Assembly (NCBI GenBank): GCA_016212085.1
Contig: JACRHL010000005.1
Coordinates: 202,364 to 266,363, forward strand
DNA: 64,000 nt
Source of the DNA: Nitrospirota bacterium
Lineage (GTDB): Bacteria; Nitrospirota; JACRHL01
Reading direction: 5' to 3'
The position numbers and the translations under genes were made by a program. How positions within the stretch are numbered: the first letter of the stretch is position 1; every line of letters begins with the position of its first letter. A model generated the notes under the pieces. It saw nothing but the letters and a program-made list of their open reading frames with translations, did not search any database and was not told where the DNA came from. Positions 52,596 through 60,872 of the stretch are shown here, one piece after another.

Positions 52596-54605
52596 ATGAT
52601 CTGTTCACGGCCCACACCCGGCACCGTTCCCCTCCCGCCCTGGCGCCGCCTCCTGCCCGCCCTGCTGTGCCTGGTGGCGCTGAGCGGCTGCGCCCTCCAG
52701 TCGGACGTGGTGGAGCTGGGCGCCAACGTCGAGGAAATCCAGGATCTGCAAAAGAAGCTGGAACGCCAGCTTGCCGAGGCGGAGGAAGCCACCGAGACGG
52801 TGCGCGCCATGCGCGTGCGCATGGACACGGTGGAGGAGAAGCTGCGCGAGGGGGTCAGCCCGGAACTGGAGTCGCGCATCACCCTCGGCCTCAAGTCCCT
52901 GGAGCGGGCCCAGAAGGATCTCCAGGAGGAGCGCAAGCTCACCGCCGACCGCCTGGGCGAGGCGGAGAAGTTCTTCGTCGGACGGGTGCAGGAGGTATCC
53001 GCCGACCAGCAGGACGTGATGGACCGGGTGGCCATCGTCGAGGCGCGCCTGGGCACGGCGCTCCGTGCCCAGCAGGCCGCCCCGGCGGCACCGGGCGGCG
53101 GGGTCCGCCAGCCCGGTGACGACCCCTACCTGCAATGGATCGACGAACGCCTGGGCCAACTGACCGGAAAGATCCACAAGCTCGAAAAGGACGCCCGGCA
53201 GGCGGCCGAGGCGACGCCTGCGCCGGATGCGCGGGTCGACGAACTGGCGAAGACGGTGGAGGCGCTCAAGTCCCAGGTGGGCGCCGCCGGCGCCAGCGCG
53301 GACCTGGCGGAGACCAAGGCGGAGCTGATCCGCCGCATCGCCGCCCTGGAGGCCGCCAACACCGCCCGCGGTGCCGAGGGTGAGCGGCGCATCGACCAGA
53401 TCGCCGAGACCGTCGACGTGCGCCTCGCCCGCATGGAGCAGCAGCAGGGCGAGCAGGGCAAGCCGGTCTCCGAGTTGCAGCAGAACCTGGCCCGCCAGGA
53501 GCAGACGCTGGCGGCGCTCGACCAGCGCCTGGCTGCCCTGGGCACCGCCCTCGACAGCGCCACCGGCCCCACCGCCGCCAACCTGGTGCAGTTGGCGCAA
53601 CGGGTGGATGTGCTGCAACAGGGCGCCCAGACGGAGATCGCCCAGCTCAAGGCCGGGATGCAGACGCTGGCGCAACGGGTCGGGCCCGGCGTCGGGCCCA
53701 ATGCCGCCGAGGCGGCCGCCCTGGCGGATATGTCCGGGCAGGTGGAGTTGCTGGCGGCCGCGCTGGATCAACGCATCGGCCGCCTGGAGGCCGGCTCGCC
53801 GCCCGGCGGCGGCCGCGCCGGCGCCACCCAGGCGCCGCCGGAGCTGGCCGAGCGCGTGGCCCGGCAGGAGGAGGCGCTGCAACACCTGGAGCGCCGCCTG
53901 GCGGCCGTGCAGACCGATCCGCAGGTGGCGTTCCTGAACGACCGCATGGAGACCCTGGCCAGCGGCGTGGACCAGCGCCTGGCGGTCCTGGAGCAGCGCG
54001 CGCCGGGCTCCGCCGGCGACGCGGGCCAGGTGGCGGGCCTGAGCGGCCAGTTGGCCATGCTCGAGGCCACCCTCGACCAGCGCATCCAGCGCCTGGAGCA
54101 GGGGGCCGGCGCCGAGCCGCAAACGGCGGCGCTGGCGGACCGGCTTGCCCGGCAGGAGCAGACCCTGGACGCCCTCGACCGGCGCCTGGCGGCCGTGCAG
54201 ACGGACCCGCAACAGGCCTTCGTGGAAGCCCGCATCGACGAACTTTCCCGGCGTGTCGACGCCCGCCTGGGTGAACTGTCGGAGGCGATTGCCAAGGGGC
54301 CCCAGCCCGCCCAGCCGGACAGCGCGGCCCTGGCGGACATGTCCGGGCAGGTGGCGCTGCTGGAGGCCAGCCTGGCGGATCGCATCGCCCACCTGGAACA
54401 ACGTGTCCAGGAGCGGCCGGCGGCGCCGGCGCCGGATGCGGCGTCCGGCACGGCGGTGGCCGCCATGGGGGAGCGCTTCGACCAGTTGGCGGGGCGGTTG
54501 CAGGAGCTGGAACAGGCCCAACTGGCCGACATGGCCGCCCTGCGTCAGCAGGTGCGCGTCCTGGCGGAGCGGATTGCCGCCGTGGGCGCGGGGGGCGCCC
54601 CGTGA
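52596..54605 (+). CDS. repeat-rich coiled-coil lipoprotein
   Basis: A 669-residue lipoprotein (lipobox LSGC) that is almost entirely Ala/Gln/Glu-rich coiled coil. A module of about 100 residues recurs: ALADMSGQV or its variant at residues 375, 478 and 578, and ARQExxLxxLxxRLAA at about 299, 423 and 518, with AAVQTDPQ in two copies. The start at 52596 gives the lipoprotein signal. It follows the TonB/TolA-like gene and may bridge outer membrane and cell wall, which is inference. GTGA overlap with tsaB. Confidence 0.8.
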   Translation: MICSRPTPGTVPLPPWRRLLPALLCLVALSGCALQSDVVELGANVEEIQDLQKKLERQLAEAEEATETVRAMRVRMDTVEEKLREGVSPELESRITLGLKSLERAQKDLQEERKLTADRLGEAEKFFVGRVQEVSADQQDVMDRVAIVEARLGTALRAQQAAPAAPGGGVRQPGDDPYLQWIDERLGQLTGKIHKLEKDARQAAEATPAPDARVDELAKTVEALKSQVGAAGASADLAETKAELIRRIAALEAANTARGAEGERRIDQIAETVDVRLARMEQQQGEQGKPVSELQQNLARQEQTLAALDQRLAALGTALDSATGPTAANLVQLAQRVDVLQQGAQTEIAQLKAGMQTLAQRVGPGVGPNAAEAAALADMSGQVELLAAALDQRIGRLEAGSPPGGGRAGATQAPPELAERVARQEEALQHLERRLAAVQTDPQVAFLNDRMETLASGVDQRLAVLEQRAPGSAGDAGQVAGLSGQLAMLEATLDQRIQRLEQGAGAEPQTAALADRLARQEQTLDALDRRLAAVQTDPQQAFVEARIDELSRRVDARLGELSEAIAKGPQPAQPDSAALADMSGQVALLEASLADRIAHLEQRVQERPAAPAPDAASGTAVAAMGERFDQLAGRLQELEQAQLADMAALRQQVRVLAERIAAVGAGGAP

Positions 54606-55330
54606 GCGCCGCCGAGCCCGGTTTGGTTCTTGGCATCGACACGGCCACCCCGTTGGGGGGCATCGCCATCGCGGGCCCCGACGGCTTGATCGCCGAGCAT
54701 GCGGTGGGCGTGCAGGGCTCCCACGCCTCGCGCCTGATGGCGGCGCTGGAGCGGCTGCTGGGGGACGCGGGGCTGTCCCTGGCGGACCTGGCGGGCATCG
54801 GCGTGTCCATCGGCCCCGGCTCGTTCACCGGATTGCGCGTGGGGGTGGCCAGCGCCATGGGCCTGGCGCGCGCCCAAAACCTGCCGTTGCTGCCGGTGCC
54901 CACCCTGGAGGCGCTGGCCTGGGGCGTGCCCCGCCCCGCCGGCGCCGCCGTCGCCACGGTGCTCACCGCCCGTCGCGACGAGGTGTATGGCGCCGTGTTC
55001 GGGGCCACCGCGTCCGGTGGGCTGGAGCCGCTGCTGGCCCCGTGCGCCGTGGCACCCGCGGCGCTGCTCGCGGAGCTGAACCGGCTGGGCCGGCCCCTGG
55101 TGCTGGCGGGCAGCGGCACCCCGGCGCTGCTTGCGGCGGGGGCGCCGGCGCGTGGCATCACGGCGGCGCCGGCGGTCTTCTGGCAGCCCCGGGCGGCGGT
55201 GGTGGCGTGGCGTGCCGGGCGGATGCTGGCGGAGGGCCGGCGCCATGCCCCCCACGAGGTGACCCCCATCTACCTGAAGGCCAGCCAGGCCGAGATCAAC
55301 TGGGCCAAGCGGCAGCGGACCACGGGCTAG
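54602..55330 (+). CDS. tsaB: tRNA threonylcarbamoyladenosine biosynthesis protein TsaB
   Basis: A 242-residue ASKHA-fold protein. LGIDTATPLGGIAIAG begins the nucleotide-fold phosphate loop, and the conserved SIGPGSFTGLRVGVASAMGLA is diagnostic. TsaB partners with TsaD and TsaE to make t6A37 on ANN-decoding tRNAs. GTG at 54602 overlaps the previous stop. Its TAG is overlapped by the rimI GTG, the usual tsaB-rimI pairing. Confidence 0.94.
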   Translation: MSAAEPGLVLGIDTATPLGGIAIAGPDGLIAEHAVGVQGSHASRLMAALERLLGDAGLSLADLAGIGVSIGPGSFTGLRVGVASAMGLARAQNLPLLPVPTLEALAWGVPRPAGAAVATVLTARRDEVYGAVFGATASGGLEPLLAPCAVAPAALLAELNRLGRPLVLAGSGTPALLAAGAPARGITAAPAVFWQPRAAVVAWRAGRMLAEGRRHAPHEVTPIYLKASQAEINWAKRQRTTG

Positions 55331-55791
55331 TGTCCGGCGTGGCCATCCGCCCCGCGCGGGAAGCGGACCTGGAGCGCCTGGCGGCCATCGAGCGCGCCGC
55401 CATGGGAACGGCGCGCGGCCTCGACGTGTGGCACCGCGAGTTCCGGGCGCCAGCCTTCCACACCTGGCTTGCGGAAGGGGCGGATGGACCGGTGGGTTAC
55501 GCCTGCGTCAGCGTGGCGGCCGACGAGGGCAGCCTCAACCACATTGCCGTGCACCCCGGCTGGCGCCGTCGGGGGGTCGCCCGTGCCCTGCTGGCGCACG
55601 TTCTGGGCGTGCTGGCGGCGTGGGGCGTGACCGAGGTGTTCCTCGACGTGCGCGCCGGCAACGTGGCGGCCCGGGCGCTGTACCGCGCGGCGGATTTCGA
55701 CGAGGTGGCCGTGCGCCCCGGCTACTACGCGGATCCGCCGGAGGACGCGGTGATCTGCCGCCGCCGGCTGGCTGCCTCCGCGCACGGGTGA
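55330..55791 (+). CDS. rimI: ribosomal-protein-S18-alanine N-acetyltransferase
   Basis: A 153-residue GNAT acetyltransferase. The acetyl-CoA loop is in HPGWRRRGVARALL, preceded by HIAV; NVAARALYRAADF is the RimI helix signature. It acetylates the N-terminus of S18. The GTG at 55330 shares its G with the tsaB TAG. Confidence 0.9.
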   Translation: MSGVAIRPAREADLERLAAIERAAMGTARGLDVWHREFRAPAFHTWLAEGADGPVGYACVSVAADEGSLNHIAVHPGWRRRGVARALLAHVLGVLAAWGVTEVFLDVRAGNVAARALYRAADFDEVAVRPGYYADPPEDAVICRRRLAASAHG

Positions 55792-56074
55792 CGGGCGGCG
55801 CCGCCCGTCACCGATGTTGGGGCGCGACCCGGAAATGTGCTAATTTTTACCCGGTGAACGGCGCCCCCGCGCGCGGGCGGCGGGGCGCCGGGTGTCGGCC
55901 CCGGGGTCGTGGGCGCCTCCATGACCTGCCGCGCCCCGATTGCCGTGCCCGCGCGGCGCCCGACCCCGCGTCCATGGACAGGATGGGTTTCGGGTTCCGC
56001 GCGGGGCGACGGTGCCGATCCGCACGGGGCGCTCGCGACGGTTGATGGAAATGTCCGTTTTTAAGGTAGCGCAC

Positions 56075-56485
56075 ATGGAAGAGCAAGGATTTTCCGTCCG
56101 GGACCGGCGCATCCGCCACGACGACGATGCGGCGCAACCGGCGCAACCGGCGCCACGGGACGCCGCGCCGTCCGCCCAGGAGCCGGACCGTCCGGAAGGG
56201 GGCGGTTTTTCCATGGCCGCCCAGCACCCGGCCATCGACTTCAGCGCCTTTGCCTTCTCCCTTGCCCAGTGGGCGCTGATCTTCATGGGCCTGGAGCCGT
56301 CCCCGGAGGGGGAGATCCTGGAGCCGAATCTGGAGGCGGCGCGTCAGAACATCGATATCCTCGCCATGCTCGAGGAAAAGACCCGGGGCAACCTGACCTC
56401 GGAGGAGGGGGAGTTCATCGCAAAGCTGCTCTACACGCTCCGCATGAGTTTCGTGGAGGTGTCGAAGGCCGGGCCCGCCGGGTAG
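56075..56485 (+). CDS. DUF1844 domain protein
   Basis: A 136-residue protein. A charged, Pro/Ala-rich N-terminus (1-45) leads to the DUF1844 helical core: IDFSAFAFSLAQWALIFMGL, ARQNIDILAMLEEKTRGNLT, EEGEFIAKLLYTLRMSFVEV. Function is unknown; the family is common in Desulfobacterota and related groups. AAGG lies before the ATG. A 283-base gap separates it from rimI; I see nothing recognisable there. Confidence 0.85.
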   Translation: MEEQGFSVRDRRIRHDDDAAQPAQPAPRDAAPSAQEPDRPEGGGFSMAAQHPAIDFSAFAFSLAQWALIFMGLEPSPEGEILEPNLEAARQNIDILAMLEEKTRGNLTSEEGEFIAKLLYTLRMSFVEVSKAGPAG

Positions 56486-56495
56486 GGGCGGGACG

Positions 56496-59400
56496 TTGCG
56501 TTTTCGCCTCCTTGCCGGGGCGGTTGTCCTGCTGCTCTTGGTGCTGGGGGCCGAGGCGTTCCTGGCCAGCGGCGCCGTGGCGGAGCGGGCGCGGGCCTTT
56601 CTGCTCGCCCGCTCCGAGGAGCTGTTCGGCGAGCCGGTGACGATCGGCCGGATACACCTGTCGGCCCTGCCGCCACAGGCGCGTCTGGAGGATGTGCGGC
56701 TGCCGCCCGTCGGCGACTGGTTCGGCGGCGGCGGCGTGCAACTGGTCAAGGTGCGCCTGTCCCTGTGGTCGGTGGTCACCGGCGGCATCCGCGCCTTCGA
56801 CGTGACCCTCATCAAACCCCACTTCACCATCACGCTGCCCGAAACGACGCCTGAAACGGCCACCTTGCTGCCGGTGCCGGAGGCGCTCTGGCGCACCTGG
56901 TCCGCCCACCGGCTGACCGTGTCCGGCGGCACCGCGCAGGTGCGCCGGGGTGATGCGGTGTTCGACGTGGACGGCATCGAGCTGGCCGGCCGCCCCGATG
57001 TCACCCTGCGCAGCTACCGGGTGCGCCTGGGGCAGAGCGGCGTGGTGCTCGACGGTCAGCCCCTGCTCGACGCGTCCGCGATGGATCTGGTGGTGCAGCC
57101 GGACCGGGTGCGCATCGTGAAGGCGACATTCACCAGCCCGGTCGGCCGACTGGCCCTGTCCGGAGACGCGCGCGCCGAACCGGGAGACGACGGGGCCGTC
57201 GGGCGGACCGTGGTGGGCGTCAGCACGGACTACGAGGGCGACCTGGCCGGGGCGCTGGGAGTGGCCCGGCGGCTGGGCGTGAACGCGCCGGACGTGGGTG
57301 GCACGGTGCGCCTGTCGGGCCGCCTGTACGGTCCCTCCGACGGGTTGCGCTGGGACGGCGATCTGGAGGGGCGGGGCGTCGGCCTGAGCGGGTCCGGGCG
57401 GATGCTCGAAACGGCCAGTCTGCGGGTGCGGGCGGACCGGTCGCGGGTGGAGGTGGTGCACGGCCACGTGGCGGCCGGTGGCGGCGAATTGCGCGCCACC
57501 GGCCACGTGACCCTGGCCGACCCGCCGGATTTCGACATGCGGGTGAGTGCGGGTGACGTGGACCTGGGTTGGCTGCTCGCCGATCCGGGCCCCTACGGCA
57601 CCGTCAGCGCCGAGGCGCACCTGCTGGGGGCGACGTGGCCCCCCTTGGGCACCGTGGCGTGGCAGTACCGGAACGACCATGCCGCCGCCGACCACCCGGC
57701 GGGCGCGCAGGTTCCCGCGTGGCGGCGGCTGGCCGCCAAGGTGGTCCGGGGACATGGCGAATCCACGCTGCACACGGATCGGCGCCAGGATCACAGCGTC
57801 GAGGCCGAGACGGCGAAAAGCCGCGTCAGGGCGCGCGCCACCGTGACGGAGGACGGCGCCCTGGAGGGCGAACTGACCGTCCACGGCGCCGACTTTGCCG
57901 ACCTGGGCATGCTGGTCGGGCTCGATTACGTGCACGGCACGGCGGATGCCGGCGGGCGCCTCGACGGCACGCCGCGGGATTTCCGCATCGTCGCCACCGG
58001 CACCCTGGTGGACGGCCGCGTGCGCGGCCTGGAGGTGGGCCGCCTGACCGGCAACGTGGTGGTGACGCCGACACGCCTAGTGTTCCGCAACGTGCGCGGC
58101 GATGGCGCGGGCCACATGCGCCTGGACGGCGAACTGGGCTTTCCGTCCGCGGACCGCAAGGCGGACGGCCTCACCACGCATCTGGCGGCGAACCTCCAGG
58201 GCGTGGCCCTGGCGCCGCTGGTGGGGCTGTTTCACCCGGGGGAGCCGCTGGAGCTGAACGTGCCCGCCAGCGGCAGGCTGTACGTGGTGCGCCGGCCCGG
58301 CCATCTGGCCGTGTGGGGGAAGGTCCGCACCGGCGCGGGCGACCTGTATGGCCAGTCCCTTCGCTCCGGCCGGGCGTCGTTGTGGATCGACGAGGCGGGC
58401 ATGGTGTTGACGGACGCCCGCTTCGATCTGTCGCGGGACGGGGTGACCGCCAGCGCCAATGGCAATGGCGAACTGCGCTGGGCCGATGGCCGTTACCGGG
58501 CGCGGCTGAACACCGGGCTGCTGCCGATCGACGGCATCGATATCCTGCGCGAGAACGTGCCGTTCCTGACGGGCCGGTTCACCGGCGAGGTGGCGCTGGA
58601 GGGGGATCTCGACGACCCGCTGTTGACCGCCCGGGGCCAGCTGCGCGATTTCGCCTTTCATGGCGCGCCGGTGGGGCGCGGCAACCTCTCCCTGACCCTG
58701 TCCGGCTGGCAATTGCGGGTGCTGGCGAACCTGGCGGGGCCGGGCGTGGGTGACGCGGACCCCGCCGGTCGTGCCCTGTTCTACGCGCGCCTGCAGGGTG
58801 ACGCCCCGTTCGCCATGGCCGCGCGCCTGGCCGACGCGGACGCCGTGCCGTGGCTGCGCGGGCTGCTCCCCGCCACGGACGCGCTGGTCCGCGAGCAGCT
58901 GGGCGGCGATTACGGCCTGGGCGTCAGCGGCCGGGTGAGCGCCTCGGGCACGCTGAAGGGCGGCCCCGCGTTGCTGCGGGCCGCCCTGACCGGCGCCACC
59001 CTGCAAACGGGCGGACTCGTGGCCCGCCTGCGGGACCGCGCCGATCTGTCCCTGCGCGGGGGCGTGCTGCGGGTGGCACCCATGGCCCTGGACGGCGACG
59101 GGCTGGCCCTTGCCGTCGCCGGCTCCCTTGCGCCGGACCGCCGCTTCGACCTGAAGCTTGGCGGCAGCGCCGCCGCGTCCTGGCTGAACCGCGCCCGTCC
59201 GCAGTATGGCATTTCCGGCGGCGCCGCCGGATTCGACCTGACGGTCTCCGGCGACTGGGACGCGCCCCGGCTGGCGGGCACGGTGCGCCCGGAGATGCTC
59301 GCGGTTGCGCCGCCGGAACTGGCCGGCATGGGTGCCCGGGTCACGGTCAGCGGCACCGCGGAGCTGGCCGGGCCCCTGGGGGATCCGGCGCTGGGTGCCG

Positions 59401-60872
59401 TCAACGCCCGTTTCGCCCCGGTGGCGTTGACCGCCAGCGGATTCACGGTGAGCGCCCCGGAATTGACCCTGAACGGCGCCAACGGCGTGTTCACCATGTC
59501 CACCGCCGAGTTTGCCGGACCGGTGGGCCGGTTGCGCGTCGGCGGCGGTTGGATCTACCCGCAGAGCGTGGCGCTGGAGGCGGTGGGCGTGCTGCGGCTG
59601 GGTGCCCTGGTGGCGCCGCTGGCGGGGCTCGACAGCGCCGATGGCGACGTGCGCGTGTCCGGCGAGTTGGCGGGCCCGTGGCAGGCCCCGCTGTTCAACG
59701 GCGGCGCCGAGATGGACACGGGCCGGGTGCGGCTGGTGGCGCTGGACCAGGTGTTGCGCGTCACGGCGGCCAGCGTGCTGCTGAGCGGCGAGCGGGTGGT
59801 GCTGGACCACCTGGAGGGGGAGATCGGCGGCGGCCGGGTGGCCGCCCAGGGCAGCTACCAGATGGACACCCAGGCGGTGCACGGCATCGTGACCATCGAT
59901 CGGTACGGCAGCCGGCCGTTCGCGGGGGTGAGCGCCACGGTGTCCGGCGAGCTGGCGCTGTCCGGCGTGCTGCCGGGCCCCACCCTGTCCGGCGACCTGC
60001 ACATCCACCGCGCCCTGTACGACCGGCGCATGCAGTGGGGTGCCTGGCTGGTGGACATGGTCAGCACTGGCCAGCAGGACGTGGCGCGGGTGGTGCCCTT
60101 CGGCGAGACCCGCCTGGCCGTGCGCCTGTACGGCAACAACAACATCACCGTCGACAACAACCTGGCCAAGCTCGCCCTGGAGGCGGACCTGCTGGTGACC
60201 GGCAGCATCGCCGAACCGGGGCTGATCGGCCGCGTCGACGTGCGCTCCGGCGAGATCCGCTTCCGCGAGCACGTGTTCGAGCTGGAGCATGCCAGCCTCG
60301 ATTTCGTGCACGCGGACCGCATCCTGCCCTACCTGGACGTGCTGGCCCACACCACCGTGCAGCACGGCCTGCCCGACGACCCCCTGCGCACCGAGCCGGT
60401 GGAGGTGGACCTGGTGCTCACCGGCCCGGCGGACCAGCTCGACCTGACCCTGTCGTCCCAACCCGACCTGCCGCAGAACGACCTGCTGTCGCTCCTGGCG
60501 GTGGGCCGCACCACCGAGGAACTGGCGGCGTCGGGCGGCGCGGTGGGGGCGGGCGAGGCCACCTACCTGGTCACCACCAAGCTGCAAAGCCAGCTGGAGG
60601 AGCAGGTGCAGCGCTTCACCGGCCTCGACCGCTTCCAGGTGGACCCGTTCTACACGGACGACCCGGCGGCGGGCAGCGCCGCCCGGCTGACCGTGGGCAA
60701 GCGCCTGTTCGACGGCAAGGGCCGCATCACCTACAGCACCGTGACCGACGCCACGCAGGAGCCCATCATCAACCTCAGCTACCAGGTCGGACCGCGCATC
60801 TCCCTGATCCTCGAGCAGGACGAGGAGGGGCGCCGGGGCGGCGAGGTGCGCTACCGGATCCGCTTCCGCTGA
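56496..60872 (+). CDS. tamB: translocation and assembly module protein TamB (AsmA/DUF490 family)
   Basis: A 1458-residue protein. One N-terminal transmembrane helix (FRLLAGAVVLLLLVLGAEAFL), then AsmA-like beta-rich repeats for over 1000 residues forming the long periplasmic groove, and a C-terminal TamB domain (GEIRFREHVFELEHASLDFV; PDLPQNDLLSLLAVGRTTEEL; VGPRISLILEQDEE). It is thought to move lipids or proteins between the membranes. The TTG at 56496 with AGGGG upstream starts at the helix. Its TGA overlaps the ATG of the Omp85 gene. Confidence 0.93.
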   Translation: MRFRLLAGAVVLLLLVLGAEAFLASGAVAERARAFLLARSEELFGEPVTIGRIHLSALPPQARLEDVRLPPVGDWFGGGGVQLVKVRLSLWSVVTGGIRAFDVTLIKPHFTITLPETTPETATLLPVPEALWRTWSAHRLTVSGGTAQVRRGDAVFDVDGIELAGRPDVTLRSYRVRLGQSGVVLDGQPLLDASAMDLVVQPDRVRIVKATFTSPVGRLALSGDARAEPGDDGAVGRTVVGVSTDYEGDLAGALGVARRLGVNAPDVGGTVRLSGRLYGPSDGLRWDGDLEGRGVGLSGSGRMLETASLRVRADRSRVEVVHGHVAAGGGELRATGHVTLADPPDFDMRVSAGDVDLGWLLADPGPYGTVSAEAHLLGATWPPLGTVAWQYRNDHAAADHPAGAQVPAWRRLAAKVVRGHGESTLHTDRRQDHSVEAETAKSRVRARATVTEDGALEGELTVHGADFADLGMLVGLDYVHGTADAGGRLDGTPRDFRIVATGTLVDGRVRGLEVGRLTGNVVVTPTRLVFRNVRGDGAGHMRLDGELGFPSADRKADGLTTHLAANLQGVALAPLVGLFHPGEPLELNVPASGRLYVVRRPGHLAVWGKVRTGAGDLYGQSLRSGRASLWIDEAGMVLTDARFDLSRDGVTASANGNGELRWADGRYRARLNTGLLPIDGIDILRENVPFLTGRFTGEVALEGDLDDPLLTARGQLRDFAFHGAPVGRGNLSLTLSGWQLRVLANLAGPGVGDADPAGRALFYARLQGDAPFAMAARLADADAVPWLRGLLPATDALVREQLGGDYGLGVSGRVSASGTLKGGPALLRAALTGATLQTGGLVARLRDRADLSLRGGVLRVAPMALDGDGLALAVAGSLAPDRRFDLKLGGSAAASWLNRARPQYGISGGAAGFDLTVSGDWDAPRLAGTVRPEMLAVAPPELAGMGARVTVSGTAELAGPLGDPALGAVNARFAPVALTASGFTVSAPELTLNGANGVFTMSTAEFAGPVGRLRVGGGWIYPQSVALEAVGVLRLGALVAPLAGLDSADGDVRVSGELAGPWQAPLFNGGAEMDTGRVRLVALDQVLRVTAASVLLSGERVVLDHLEGEIGGGRVAAQGSYQMDTQAVHGIVTIDRYGSRPFAGVSATVSGELALSGVLPGPTLSGDLHIHRALYDRRMQWGAWLVDMVSTGQQDVARVVPFGETRLAVRLYGNNNITVDNNLAKLALEADLLVTGSIAEPGLIGRVDVRSGEIRFREHVFELEHASLDFVHADRILPYLDVLAHTTVQHGLPDDPLRTEPVEVDLVLTGPADQLDLTLSSQPDLPQNDLLSLLAVGRTTEELAASGGAVGAGEATYLVTTKLQSQLEEQVQRFTGLDRFQVDPFYTDDPAAGSAARLTVGKRLFDGKGRITYSTVTDATQEPIINLSYQVGPRISLILEQDEEGRRGGEVRYRIRFR

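Noticed and set aside
58850..60871. Long open frame on the plus strand continuing in from tamB toward the Omp85 gene
   Set aside because: Before 60872 it is out of frame with tamB, whose translation shows clear AsmA and TamB domains. The Arg/Pro/Gly-rich product is typical of a high-GC shadow frame.
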